Source: OMPR01 sp965183835 (GTDB lineage: Bacteria > Pseudomonadota > Alphaproteobacteria > Rhodobacterales > Rhodobacteraceae). From it: DNA of 64,000 nucleotides. Positions 18,170 through 26,409 of the stretch are shown in pieces. A program made the position numbers and the translations under genes. The notes beneath the pieces were generated by a model, which saw only the letters and a program-made list of their open reading frames with translations, was not told the DNA's origin and did no database searches. Position 1 is the stretch's first letter. The number at the start of each line of letters is the position of its first letter. The stretch spans positions 62,001 to 126,000 of the forward strand of contig CBCYME010000019.1 in the NCBI GenBank assembly GCA_965183835.1, given 5' to 3'.

Positions 18170-18555
18170 GTGAGACGTTTCTTCGCCACCGAGGATACGT
18201 CTCACTAATTTTTCATCCATCGTCAGGGTGCGACGTTTCTTCGCCACCTAGGATACGTCGCACTAATTTCTCATCGTCAGGGTGGGGCGTTTCTTCAACC
18301 ACGGAGGATTCGCCGCACTAATTTCTCATCATCGGGGTGCGGCGTTTCTTCCCCATGGAGGATTCTACGCACTGTCTTTTCATCCATCATCGTCAGGGTG
18401 CGTACTTTCTTCCCCATGGAGGATTCTACGCACTGTCTTTTCATCCATCCATCGTCAGGGTGCGGCGTTTCTTCCACCACCGAGGATTCGCCGCACTAAT
18501 TTCTCATCCATCGTCAGCGTGACACGTTTCTTCAGTGGTTGAAGAAACGTGTCAC
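18170..18555. repeat. Seven tandem stem-loop repeats with co-varying arms
   Basis: Units at 18170-18205, 18228-18263, 18282-18318, 18337-18372, 18398-18433, 18460-18496 and 18519-18555, repeating every 54-62 bases. Arms include GTGAGACGT/ACGTCTCAC, GTGCGACGT/ACGTCGCAC, GTGCGGCG/CGCCGCAC, GTGCGTA/TACGCAC and GTGACACG/CGTGTCAC. The loop TTTCTTC..CCA..GAGGAT and the linker with CATCCATCGTCAG are conserved. Unit 3 has one and unit 4 two arm mismatches. The last unit has a different, self-complementary loop and makes a 16-bp stem. Likely an iteron-type origin or a structured RNA. Confidence 0.9.
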
Positions 18556-18595
18556 TGTCTTTTGAGACAAACCTATATGAGGGATGCTCCCCCGG

Positions 18596-18800
18596 TATCG
18601 TCCAGCACCAGCCCCAGCACCAACCTATAGCGATCTGAGCTATACACCCCACCGTGCAGCATCCCCCAGCACCACCAGCACAACATCCAACACGGACAGC
18701 ACACACACAGCATCCCCCAGCACCAACACACCACCACCCGATATCCCCCCGGCAACGTGCAGCGTATCCCCCAGCGCCTGCACCATCATCGGCTGCTGCA
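18596..18800. repeat. Low-complexity CCCCAGCACCA repeats
   Basis: Degenerate direct repeats built on CATCCCCCAGCACCA (for example near 18598, 18660 and 18710) give a strongly C/A-rich top strand. Small open frames here are composition artefacts. From 18800 to 19001 I see only a weak TTGAAA (18927-18932) with TAACAT (18949-18954), a possible promoter for the capsid operon. Confidence 0.6.
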
Positions 18801-19001
18801 CTGGATGAGATCGGAGCGCGTCGGCTGGGCCGGTGGTCGTCCTAGGGGGCGGCGGCGCGAAACCGAGCCTTTGGGATACGGCACCGCGATGGGGATTGAA
18901 ACGTACTAAGAACGACACGAAATCGGTTGAAAAAATCCCTCTAACATTTAACATAATACAAAAGACTCGCGCCCCGATCCGCCCTCGAACCGGAGCTAAA
19001 C

Positions 19002-19472
19002 ATGCCCAAAAAAACCAGTTCTACGTCGCAACAGGTCAAAGCAGCCCAGAACGCAACCAAAATGCACGACTGGCCGACTGAGGCCGGGGGATATGATGAA
19101 CTGACGTTGTCGATCTTCGACAAGAACCAAACCGCCCGAGCATTTGACGACTGGACTGACTCCGACTTGGTTGACCTCGCCCGTATTTCCAAAATGCAGG
19201 CGCTGGTGTTTCACGAAATGGAAACGCTCGAGTCAGAAGGCTTTATTTTGATGGGGGGCAAACGCGGAAACACTCCGATTGAAAATCCCCGCAATAGAGC
19301 GATCAGCACGGCAACGGCTGGCATCACCGCTGGCCTGCGGAGGCTGGGAGTCACCTCGATGAGCGTTGCCGACAAACGCTCACAGGCCAACAGGCGCCAA
19401 CAGGAAGGTAAGGCAAAGCGTACCTTGACCGACGACGATATCGACTCCCTAGACGGATCGACATTGATGTGA
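19002..19472 (+). CDS. Terminase small subunit-like protein (P27 family pattern)
   Basis: 156 residues. The segment WTDSDLVDLARISKMQALVFHEME, then GFILMGGKRGNTPIENPRNRAIS and LRRLGVTSMSVADKR, follows the P27 small-terminase layout of a helical bundle, a glycine-rich turn with 'NP', and a LGVT..R tail. Small terminases recognise the packaging site. No large terminase gene is seen in the element, so it would have to act with a helper phage's motor. Pattern-based call. A GGAG Shine-Dalgarno precedes ATG 19002. Confidence 0.6.
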   Translation: MPKKTSSTSQQVKAAQNATKMHDWPTEAGGYDELTLSIFDKNQTARAFDDWTDSDLVDLARISKMQALVFHEMETLESEGFILMGGKRGNTPIENPRNRAISTATAGITAGLRRLGVTSMSVADKRSQANRRQQEGKAKRTLTDDDIDSLDGSTLM

Positions 19473-19708
19473 ATGACCATCGCCAAAATCTTTGGGTGAG
19501 TGTGATTGATCACGCCGTCCGCGATGCGACAGGACCAACAGATAGCATCCTTCGCCAGCAGGCAAGACTGTGGCTGACCCTCCAGAGCGCGGATCGATCC
19601 GAAGTGTCGCAACTTGCCGGATTTGAAGTCGATTATTTGGATCGTGGTATAAACGCATTAGCAGAAAACGGTTGGCCAAGACGGGTCTTTGCGCGCCACC
19701 TCCGTTGA
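19469..19708 (+). CDS. Small phage-type protein of unknown function
   Basis: 79 residues with GTG start overlapping the upstream TGA (GTGA). The block RQQARLWLTLQSADRSEVSQLAGFEVDYLDRGI resembles a short helical module seen in small phage hypothetical proteins. Function unknown; coupling to the TerS-like gene suggests a packaging or head role. Confidence 0.5.
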   Translation: MNDHRQNLWVSVIDHAVRDATGPTDSILRQQARLWLTLQSADRSEVSQLAGFEVDYLDRGINALAENGWPRRVFARHLR

Positions 19709-19746
19709 AAGTGTCCTACCTAAACTATTGAAATGACTCGCTATTT

Positions 19747-19760
19747 TATCCTGTTGGATA
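19747..19760 (+). promoter_or_regulatory. TATCC-TGTT-GGATA inverted repeat
   Basis: TATCC (19747-19751) and GGATA (19756-19760), 35 bases before the start at 19795. Same half-sites as the integrase and AlpA operators, with different spacing. Confidence 0.35.
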
Positions 19761-19794
19761 CATCCTAGCGCCACCTAACGATAGGATGGCGATA

Positions 19795-20349
19795 ATGATC
19801 AAAGCAAACAGCGCACCGACAGCAGCCCGAAAGCTGGTCAAACGCGCTCCTTTTACCCGCCGTCAAATCCAGCAATCCAGCAAGGCAGAAGAAGTCGGGA
19901 CCCCCGGCGCGACTGAGGCCCGAGAACGGATCACAGGCCAGTTTGCGCACGACCTGCGCTCCGTTGAAAGCACCATTGCCCAGACCACATCCAAGGCAGC
20001 AAGTTTCGAACGTTGTGCCCTGCTCCTCAAGACACGCAGCACACACCCGCACGGCACCGATCCGCTATCTTTCCTCTCAGCAGCAGCCGTCCGCTTTGGC
20101 GCTGATCTGCCCAGCCTGATCGAATGTTTGGACCACGGGCAGAAGCGCGCCACAGAGGCCGCAGACCGCGCGCAGGACCGAATGGATACCGCCGAGCCGG
20201 AATTGCGCGCCACGGCCTCATTGATGCAACTGAGCGCCCACCTTCCCTCCGTAAAATTCGACGTAAAGCATCCGAGCGTTGCCAACATCCGCCGCGATTA
20301 TTTGGCCGCAACTCAAATTGCCGCCGATCAGAGAAAGGCCAAGAAATGA
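19795..20349 (+). CDS. Conserved-looking protein of unknown function in the capsid operon
   Basis: 184 residues from ATG 19795, chosen because AGGA at 19783-19786 is correctly spaced; ATG 19786 is the alternative. N-terminus is basic (KLVKRAPFTRRQIQQ), followed by long predicted helices (EARERITGQFAHDLRSVESTIAQTTSKAASFERCALLL and EATDRAQDRM-like segments). No family recognised. Its stop overlaps the next start. It might be a structural or assembly factor. Confidence 0.6.
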   Translation: MIKANSAPTAARKLVKRAPFTRRQIQQSSKAEEVGTPGATEARERITGQFAHDLRSVESTIAQTTSKAASFERCALLLKTRSTHPHGTDPLSFLSAAAVRFGADLPSLIECLDHGQKRATEAADRAQDRMDTAEPELRATASLMQLSAHLPSVKFDVKHPSVANIRRDYLAATQIAADQRKAKK

Positions 20350-20777
20350 GCGAAAATCCCTTTAGAAATCAAGGTCGCAGGGGTCCAGCCGACGATTTGC
20401 AAATTGATGGCAAAAGCATCACCGGACCCGCCGCCGGTGGTGGTGGTGCCAACGATCAAACCGCTGTCGCCTTCGATGCGTCCGCGCAAACCGTTTCACC
20501 CGCTGGTCAGAGCATGATCGCCCACATTCTGGCGATGGTAAAAAGTGAGTTGGATGCGCGCGACCGTCGTATTTTCGACACTGTGGCTGACACGATGGTC
20601 GAACACACCGCCGAGCAATTGCAACCGTTGCAGCAAGCGCTGGGTGTCGAAAAAGACCGCGTAACGAATGCGATCCGGCAAGTCGTCTCAGATTTCGTTG
20701 CGCCGGATGAAAGCCCGACGCTGGATGAACTGGAAACCGCCGCCGCGCAGCACAAGAAGGATATGAAAAATGTTTGA
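20346..20777 (+). CDS. Protein of unknown function immediately upstream of the capsid gene
   Basis: 143 residues from ATG 20346, overlapping the upstream TGA. A Gly-rich disordered N-terminal third is followed by helices (MIAHILAMVKSELDARDRRIFDTVADTMVEH, LQQALGVEKDRVTNAIRQVV). An in-frame start at 20124 lies inside the previous gene and is less likely. The position before the major capsid gene is where head phages keep protease or scaffold; no protease motif is visible. Possible scaffold or minor head protein. Confidence 0.6.
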   Translation: MSENPFRNQGRRGPADDLQIDGKSITGPAAGGGGANDQTAVAFDASAQTVSPAGQSMIAHILAMVKSELDARDRRIFDTVADTMVEHTAEQLQPLQQALGVEKDRVTNAIRQVVSDFVAPDESPTLDELETAAAQHKKDMKNV

Positions 20778-22149
20778 CGCCGACACACCCGAAGACCGCC
20801 AAGCCCGAGAGATGCTTGAAGCAGAACGGAAAGCAGCCCTTTTCGATCACGCACTGGCAGAAGCGCGCGAAGTGCCCAAGCAGGCTGACAAACTGAAGCG
20901 ACTCGAAGCCAGTTTGGAGACCCTGAGCAAGGCGTCGGAACGCCCGGTTCAAGTCACTCTGGCACCACCCGCCAAGGCAAAAGCGGACAAGTCTTATCAG
21001 CAGCGCTTGTCGCCCACCCGACAATTGGCCCTTGCCGCCGCCGCCGCGATGCTCTCACACAAGATGCAGCAGCCAACAGACTCCTTACTGCGTAAATTGC
21101 TACCCGGTGACCGCTTCAAAGACATGCGCCAACGGATCGACAGCATCCATTACAAGGCTGCTGTTGCCCCCGCCAGCACTACTCAAGTCGGCTGGGCGGC
21201 TGAAATTGTCCGCAGCACCACCAACGCATTTTGGGATGATCTGAAAGAGCAGAGCGTCCTTGCTCAACTGCGGAAATTGGGCACAAATCTGGACTTCGAC
21301 GGTGCGAATAGCCTGACAATTCCCAGCCGTGGCCCGAAGTCGATCACCAGCGCGTGGATCGAAGAAGGTGCCAGCATCCCCGTCGATTCCGCAAACTTTG
21401 CCAGCCAGACCCTAACCCGGTCGAAAAAAGGCGTGATTGTCGCTTGCAGCAACGAGCTTTTGCGGACGTCGAACCCGGCAATTTTGCCGCTTTTGGAAGG
21501 TTATATCAAAGACGATCTGGCCACGGCATTGGACGGCGATCTAATGGACGACACCGCAGCAATCCCCGGTGTCCGACCCGCGTCAATCCTGAACGGTGCG
21601 CCGACACAGGCGGCAACTGGAACGGACCTTGCAGCCATTGTTGCTGACATTCGTTGGCTCCGATCCCAATTGACGAACGTCGTCCGCAAGCCGCTGCTTA
21701 TCATGCACGATGACCGCAAATTGGGTCTGGAATCTCTGCTGGATACAAACGACCGCTTTCCATTCCGCAAAGAGCTGCAAGAGCTGGGCGCGGTGCTTGG
21801 CTATCCTGTCTTGAGCAGCCCCTACGTGCCAGCTACGACGGTTGCGATGGTTGATGCCAGCGCCTTCACCATGGGTGCGGACCCCATCCTTATCGACACA
21901 TCCAGCGCGGTAACATTGGTTATGACCAGTGCTGCCGTACCCGCCCCGTGGATGGGTGACGCTGCAACCAGCCCGAGCGTCACTGGACCAGACAGCGTCC
22001 ATGTCAGCGATGCAGCCGGGACAATTCCACCGTCCGAAGTGCGCAGCATGTTGCAGACGGATTCGGTTGCCCTGCGGATGGTCGCGCCGGTGTCGTGGGG
22101 GATGCGGTCCACCGGCAAAGTCTCCTATTTGAGCGGGGTAAGCTGGTGA
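20770..22149 (+). CDS. HK97-type major capsid protein
   Basis: 459 residues. The N-terminal 60 residues are a charged coiled-coil (EMLEAERKAALFDHALAEAREV) like the scaffolding delta domain of HK97-fold proteins. The core has family features: LTIPSRGPKSITSAWIEEGASIP, then TLTRSKKGVIVACSNELLRTSNPAILPLLEGYIKDDLATALDGDLMDD, the A-domain GYPVLSSPYVPAT and a C-terminal RMVAPVSWGMRS strand. Such proteins assemble icosahedral shells. The start overlaps the preceding stop by 8 bases. Confidence 0.88.
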   Translation: MFDADTPEDRQAREMLEAERKAALFDHALAEAREVPKQADKLKRLEASLETLSKASERPVQVTLAPPAKAKADKSYQQRLSPTRQLALAAAAAMLSHKMQQPTDSLLRKLLPGDRFKDMRQRIDSIHYKAAVAPASTTQVGWAAEIVRSTTNAFWDDLKEQSVLAQLRKLGTNLDFDGANSLTIPSRGPKSITSAWIEEGASIPVDSANFASQTLTRSKKGVIVACSNELLRTSNPAILPLLEGYIKDDLATALDGDLMDDTAAIPGVRPASILNGAPTQAATGTDLAAIVADIRWLRSQLTNVVRKPLLIMHDDRKLGLESLLDTNDRFPFRKELQELGAVLGYPVLSSPYVPATTVAMVDASAFTMGADPILIDTSSAVTLVMTSAAVPAPWMGDAATSPSVTGPDSVHVSDAAGTIPPSEVRSMLQTDSVALRMVAPVSWGMRSTGKVSYLSGVSW

Positions 22150-22454
22150 TGCAACAGGTTCAATTCGCAGCCGATCCGATCACCGTCTCAGTCGTCTGGA
22201 CCGGTCCCCACACCGCTGATGTGTGCTTGCGACAGAGCGCACCCACCCGTGTGAGCGGTCCGAACGTGCGCCTAGCAATCGGCCTCTTGCTGGCAGGCTG
22301 GGGCGTCCCCCTTGGTGCAACCTGCTGGACTCGTTTGCAGTCTGGCCGGGAACATGCAGGCCAAACCGATGAATTCCTGCAACCGGCGCACCAGTACCGC
22401 GAAACCAATCCAGCTAAGGTTTGCGACAAATTGCTGAAGGAGTCTTTGGTATGA
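22149..22454 (+). CDS. Small protein downstream of capsid, unknown function
   Basis: 101 residues, ATG 22149 overlapping the capsid TGA. It has a hydrophobic GPNVRLAIGLLLAGWGVPLGATCW segment and polar ends. Head-tail connectors sit at this position in phages, but no connector motif is evident. Coupled by ATGA to the next gene. Confidence 0.5.
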   Translation: MQQVQFAADPITVSVVWTGPHTADVCLRQSAPTRVSGPNVRLAIGLLLAGWGVPLGATCWTRLQSGREHAGQTDEFLQPAHQYRETNPAKVCDKLLKESLV

Positions 22455-22957
22455 TCTCCGCATTTAACAAATTCGGAACGATGCAGAAAAACGTCGATCC
22501 GCATACCATCAAAACGGATGTCGATGGTCGCATTATTAGCTCCGACGGACCTGCGCTCTGGGTCGATCCCGCACTGCTGGCAAAAGCCCGACAATACCCG
22601 CCCATCACACCACCCGCCAAGCCGACAGAGCCGTTGGCACCGGGCACCGCTGATTACACCCAGCAAAGCACACCCACTGCAACGGCTGTGCCAGTGCCTA
22701 AGCCGCCTAAACCGGACCCACACGTGCAGACAGCACGCGCCGACTACGTGCCAGCCCCTGCGCCTGATTATACGCCACATGAATGGCCCGAGGTACGTGG
22801 CACCCCCGGTCAGGTCGTCAAATTGTCGGGTGTGACGGTTGGATATGTCGGTATGGACGGGGTCGTCAAGATCACCGAACCTAGTCCAGCAGGGGAGATG
22901 ATCCGTGCCGAGCTTTTGACCCGGCTGGATGCAAAAGGAGAGCTTAAAGGTGCTTGA
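22451..22957 (+). CDS. Pro-rich protein of unknown function in the capsid operon
   Basis: 168 residues from ATG 22451 (overlap with the previous stop). The middle is a Pro/Ala/Thr-rich linker (residues about 45-110) between a short N-terminal domain and a C-terminal module (VVKLSGVTVGYVGMDGVVKITEPSPAGEMIRAEL). The layout suggests a flexible structural or decoration-type protein. No family recognised. Confidence 0.55.
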   Translation: MISAFNKFGTMQKNVDPHTIKTDVDGRIISSDGPALWVDPALLAKARQYPPITPPAKPTEPLAPGTADYTQQSTPTATAVPVPKPPKPDPHVQTARADYVPAPAPDYTPHEWPEVRGTPGQVVKLSGVTVGYVGMDGVVKITEPSPAGEMIRAELLTRLDAKGELKGA

Positions 22958-22958
22958 T

Positions 22959-23219
22959 ATGATTGTGAGCGAAGGTCCCCCTCGAACGCCCCCTGTGGCT
23001 GCTGACCGTCGCCGTCCAGAGCGTCCGCAGTTTGACCGGGATGAGATCGCCGGGCAAATCCAAGACCGGCTGGGACGTCCGTTGTCGTGGCTCGAATATT
23101 GCCGGATTTGGAATCAAGTCACAGAGTTGAACGGCCAGAGCGATTTTCTGACCGGCGAAAGGGTGTTTGCGTCTGAGGCTGACCGGCTGATGACAGAGGA
23201 ACGAGAGGCGCGGGGATGA
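22959..23219 (+). CDS. Last small protein of the capsid operon
   Basis: 86 residues from ATG 22959, two bases after the previous stop, preceded by AAAGGTG. Charged, with a helical C-terminal half (QIQDRLGRPLSWLEYCRIWNQVTELNGQSDFL). Unknown function. A nested hairpin follows 18 bases after the stop. Confidence 0.5.
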   Translation: MIVSEGPPRTPPVAADRRRPERPQFDRDEIAGQIQDRLGRPLSWLEYCRIWNQVTELNGQSDFLTGERVFASEADRLMTEEREARG

Positions 23220-23237
23220 CTGATATGCGCAGTTAGT

Positions 23238-23299
23238 GCCGTTAGCAAATTCGTGCGAACGGCCCTGACTTGCCGTTCGTGCCAATCACGACTAACGGC
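23238..23299. repeat. Nested inverted repeats after the capsid operon
   Basis: Outer arms GCCGTTAG (23238-23245) and CTAACGGC (23292-23299) enclose inner arms CGAACGGC (23256-23263) and GCCGTTCG (23272-23279). The two stems share the GCCGTT core. No T-run follows. It could be a terminator without a U tract, an operator or a packaging site. The rest of 23300-23614 shows nothing recognisable. Confidence 0.7.
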
Positions 23300-23614
23300 A
23301 GCTGTCAGCCCGAAGCGGCTTATCGTTGAGATATGCTCAGGCATGAGTATTGAATTGATCAAAGATGGGTGATCGGTTCTACAACTTTATCTCGTTTGAT
23401 GACTGCATATTGAAACCCCTAGGGAAAGCATAGTTTTGGAGTGGCAAAAAATCGCCCGTCCGGAACAGGGCATATAACAATCTGGGGAATGGGAAGCCAG
23501 ATTACCTACTCCAGGCATAAATGCGCCGATTTAAATTGACATTAAGCATGTGATTGTATGTATGAAAATTGAGGGTCTTGCCCGGAGCAACATGATCTTG
23601 GAGTGATTCAAACA

Positions 23615-24280
23615 ATGGACTATCGACATATTTGCTCCGCTGCGATGATAGCACGGCACGGCTTGCAGACAGCTCATAACGCTGCAAATAACGCCGGGTC
23701 CGACAAAGATGGGCTTGAGGCAGCGGTCGAGTTTCACGGCATGCGGCAAATTCTATTCCGCTATATCATGCTAGAAATCGCCAATGTTGCTGATGTCGCT
23801 AAAATCTCGAAATCGCTCTACAATGACCATCCTGAACTCTCTGCAATGCACAAAGAACTTTCCAAGGCATTCGAGTTCTTCACATATATCCGGAATAAAT
23901 ATGTCGGCCATCTTGTCCCAGAACTAACCGCTAAGACCTTTGAGTGGCAACCGTATGCTTACACTGCTCTGGGAAAAGAGGAACCTGGACAATCGTTGTT
24001 ACTGTCTTGGTGGATACTTGAAACTGCAATAAATACTTTCACAGATCCATCGTCTGGCCACAAAATTTTCGACGGGGAAACAGATCTTCACTACCCACCC
24101 GACCAGACTCGTTTCCTGGATTTCCTCGGAGAGACAGTGGTACAATCACTTGAATACACAGCGAGCCTAATTGAAGTAACTGTAGAAAACGTCGAAATTC
24201 CTGACATGGAAAATGATTGGGCATCGCTGGCGATAAAAGCAGGAAAAACAGAGTTCGAGTTTCTCGCAAAAAAGCGATGA
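23615..24280 (+). CDS. HEPN-motif protein, candidate defence RNase
   Basis: 221 residues from ATG 23615. An all-helical-looking protein with RNKYVGH at residues 93-99, the R-x(4-6)-H motif of HEPN ribonucleases, placed after a long helix (ELSKAFEFFTYI) as expected for the fold. HEPN proteins act in abortive-infection and toxin systems. No MNT nucleotidyltransferase partner is adjacent. The call rests on one motif and context, so an unrelated helical protein is possible. A 52-bp repeat begins 57 bases downstream. Confidence 0.5.
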   Translation: MDYRHICSAAMIARHGLQTAHNAANNAGSDKDGLEAAVEFHGMRQILFRYIMLEIANVADVAKISKSLYNDHPELSAMHKELSKAFEFFTYIRNKYVGHLVPELTAKTFEWQPYAYTALGKEEPGQSLLLSWWILETAINTFTDPSSGHKIFDGETDLHYPPDQTRFLDFLGETVVQSLEYTASLIEVTVENVEIPDMENDWASLAIKAGKTEFEFLAKKR

Positions 24281-24337
24281 AGGCGAATCAAGTCGGCCTT
24301 CGATGGCCGCTTTCCGCCCGGAGTGTTGAAGCTCCAT

Positions 24338-24389
24338 GTCCGCTTCGGGCTGGGAGCAGCCTCCAGCAGGGGACGGCGGCTATGCGCAG
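24338..24389 (+). repeat. 52-bp direct repeat, copy 1
   Basis: Matches 26709-26760 at 48 of 52 bases, same orientation. Starts GTCCGCTTCGGGCTGGGAGC and ends CTATGCGCAG. It lies in the 262-base gap between the HEPN-motif gene and the DUF4435 gene, just outside the defence pair. A degenerate half copy is at 27543-27566. Confidence 0.85.
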
Positions 24390-24541
24390 TAAGTGGACTT
24401 TGCAAAGTTGTCCGCCCGGCAAGAACGGAACGTTTTGTCAAATTCTCCGATGTTTCGTAGCAGTTCCTCAGAGCGTACGCTCCTCATGACGGAATTTGGT
24501 TATAATATACTGCAATATCGACAAGAAGTGCCGCAACAATT

Positions 24542-25297
24542 TTAGGACTGAGCTTCACTTATCGCATCAGAAATAAGGCTCTTAAGCCTCTGAAATTTAT
24601 CGCCTTTTCTTGATCCCCCAAAAGCCATTAACTGTTTTCCACTAAATTTGACATCTCTGCCGCTCTTGGATAGTTGCCTATGCAGTATGGACACAAGAGA
24701 TTTTCCGCGAAGGATCGATTTGTAGTCAGCTTCGATTACTTGTTGAAGGCGCGTAGAGTTGGGCTCTCCGTCTTTGAGGGTAGTTTCAGCATTGTAGAAA
24801 ACCTCATCATCCAAAACTTTACCTGGGTGAGTTCGGAAAGAGCCAACACCGCCAGACAGTGTTCTTTGGACTGCGAGTGCATACCACCTAACAAACTTTC
24901 TTACTTCCGTTTCGAATTCTGTAGCTTCATTACCATGCAAAAGGTCTTCTAGGCTACCGTCTACAAAAAGGTCGTTTTCAATTGAGTATCCGTCTGTTGT
25001 GATAAGTTTCGGATTAGACTTCATATCTTCAGGGAAGTCATGAACCCAAAGGTCTTTGTCAACAACGTAAACAAAGGATGGTGTCTCACTATGCGAATCC
25101 AATTTCCGCATAAGCTCCAAAACAGAATGTTTATTGCCAGCCGGTAAGACATCGACATGAAATTCAGAAAGAGCCTCTTCGATTTTTCTATAAAAAACAA
25201 TATCATCTTTACCTTCGACCAAAATCGTCGGAAGACTTGTCCTCTTAAGAAGTTCATATAGTTCGTCAACACTTGCCCGTGGTTGGTTACTTGCCAT
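24542..25297 (-). CDS. DUF4435/TOPRIM protein, AriB-like effector candidate
   Basis: 251 residues. The TOPRIM-type start ILVEGKDDIVFYRKIE has VEGKDD at 27-32 (catalytic Glu). A strand VYVVDKDLW supplies the acidic pair. YSIENDLF matches the conserved 'ysiEN' block of DUF4435. In PARIS systems the DUF4435 protein AriB is the toxic nuclease released by the AriA ATPase. It is the second gene of a minus-strand pair, starting 5 bases after the ATPase stop. Somewhat shorter than typical AriB. Confidence 0.7.
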   Translation of the reverse strand: MASNQPRASVDELYELLKRTSLPTILVEGKDDIVFYRKIEEALSEFHVDVLPAGNKHSVLELMRKLDSHSETPSFVYVVDKDLWVHDFPEDMKSNPKLITTDGYSIENDLFVDGSLEDLLHGNEATEFETEVRKFVRWYALAVQRTLSGGVGSFRTHPGKVLDDEVFYNAETTLKDGEPNSTRLQQVIEADYKSILRGKSLVSILHRQLSKSGRDVKFSGKQLMAFGGSRKGDKFQRLKSLISDAISEAQS

Positions 25298-25302
25298 ATC
25301 AG

Positions 25303-26409
25303 TTATTCGCCTCGATCAACCCCAACTGAAATCTCTTTGTCTGGATATTTCCCGTAGATAAAGGGGGAATGCGTTGCGAATATGAACTGATTTCTGGAAC
25401 CTTGACTTTCCAAAATTTTAAATAGCTGTCTTTGCCAGTCGACGTGCAAACTCAACTCTGGTTCATCGATAAAGAAGACAGCATCATTATAGAAAGCGTT
25501 GTAGCAGATGAAACTTAGCATTTGCTTTTCGCCAGCTGACAACAGGTTACTACTCACAGCTTCCGCTGCATCCCCAAAACTCAAGCGCGCTCCGAATGAG
25601 ATCCCGGAATGTTGGAACAAGCGCTCCACCAATAATCGAACCGCATTTAGAGGCTTCATCGCTTTTTCACGAAAAGTCTCGATTTCTTCAATATCAGACC
25701 GTGTCTTTGAGAGTAGGGTACTTGCGTCTTCTTTGTCGCCGTCAATCTCTTCGTAGGCTTTGATTTTATCGATTACTTTTCTGGATACTTCAGCTTGAAA
25801 AAGATTTATCTCTTCCGAATATGACGCGTACCTTCGCAGCAATAGCTGAACGATATCTTGCGTCGATATTGCGGAAACAAAAATATGATCTTCATTGGTC
25901 AGTTTATTTGCAAGCGAGCTTAGAGCCTCATCAACATCGGAACCTGATCTGAGAGAGTTTCTGGTACGTGATTTTCTACCTGTTTCCATAGTAAAACCAC
26001 CTTCAATCCGCCGGAAAGTCGGAAAAAACACCGATTTACCCATGGAGATCAGTTGCGGGTTGGCTTTGTCTTCGGCAGAATTGAGAAAAGGATTATCCTC
26101 TGGATCACCGCTATCGTCTTCAAAAATGTGAATTTGGCCGTCGATGGTTAGCTCAATGGAACAATGCACTGGGCCCGTCCGTATGACTCTACATGTATAG
26201 TCACTGGTTATTAACTCGCACTCTGTGAATGGAACCTCTCTAAGGGCATCCAAAACATTTCCGCTAATAATGAACCAGGCAAGCTTCAGTAGTGTGGTTT
26301 TACCCGAACCGTTTCGGCCGGTCATAATGTTAAGATCTTTGTTGAAACTCAGAGTCTGCACGCCCTCGTTTTCAAAAAGTCCGGAAACGGTAAATTTCTC
26401 AATGTGCAT
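25303..26409 (-). CDS. AAA/ABC-type ATPase, AriA-like sensor candidate
   Basis: 368 residues. Walker A GRNGSGKTT at 31-39, an ABC-signature-like LLSAGEKQ near 290, Walker B VFFIDEPELSLH near 310-321 and an FATHSP H-loop near 345. The middle is a coiled-coil-like region (EEINLFQAEVSRKVIDKIKAYEE). This is the AAA_15/AAA_21 SMC-like fold of defence ATPases. Paired with the DUF4435 gene it resembles AriA-AriB of PARIS, which senses phage anti-restriction proteins. It is shorter than the AriA proteins I recall, so a related DUF4435-AAA system is possible. AT-rich relative to the backbone. Confidence 0.7.
   Translation of the reverse strand: MHIEKFTVSGLFENEGVQTLSFNKDLNIMTGRNGSGKTTLLKLAWFIISGNVLDALREVPFTECELITSDYTCRVIRTGPVHCSIELTIDGQIHIFEDDSGDPEDNPFLNSAEDKANPQLISMGKSVFFPTFRRIEGGFTMETGRKSRTRNSLRSGSDVDEALSSLANKLTNEDHIFVSAISTQDIVQLLLRRYASYSEEINLFQAEVSRKVIDKIKAYEEIDGDKEDASTLLSKTRSDIEEIETFREKAMKPLNAVRLLVERLFQHSGISFGARLSFGDAAEAVSSNLLSAGEKQMLSFICYNAFYNDAVFFIDEPELSLHVDWQRQLFKILESQGSRNQFIFATHSPFIYGKYPDKEISVGVDRGE

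Noticed and set aside
18282..18542. Open frames within the hairpin array on both strands
   Set aside because: Repetitive translation of the array itself, no initiation signals.
18170..18555. Hairpin array as a CRISPR array
   Set aside because: The 'spacers' are conserved linkers, not unique sequences, and the repeats differ in their arms in a paired way.
17956..18555. Retron non-coding RNA
   Set aside because: No reverse transcriptase gene anywhere in the element.
18893..18901. GATTGAAAC, as at the end of many CRISPR repeats
   Set aside because: Single occurrence; no repeated unit with spacers and no cas gene in the window.
19002..23219. Gene transfer agent cluster
   Set aside because: Gene order and size do not match the GTA head-tail cluster of Rhodobacteraceae, and the region lies within att-bounded DNA with an integrase.
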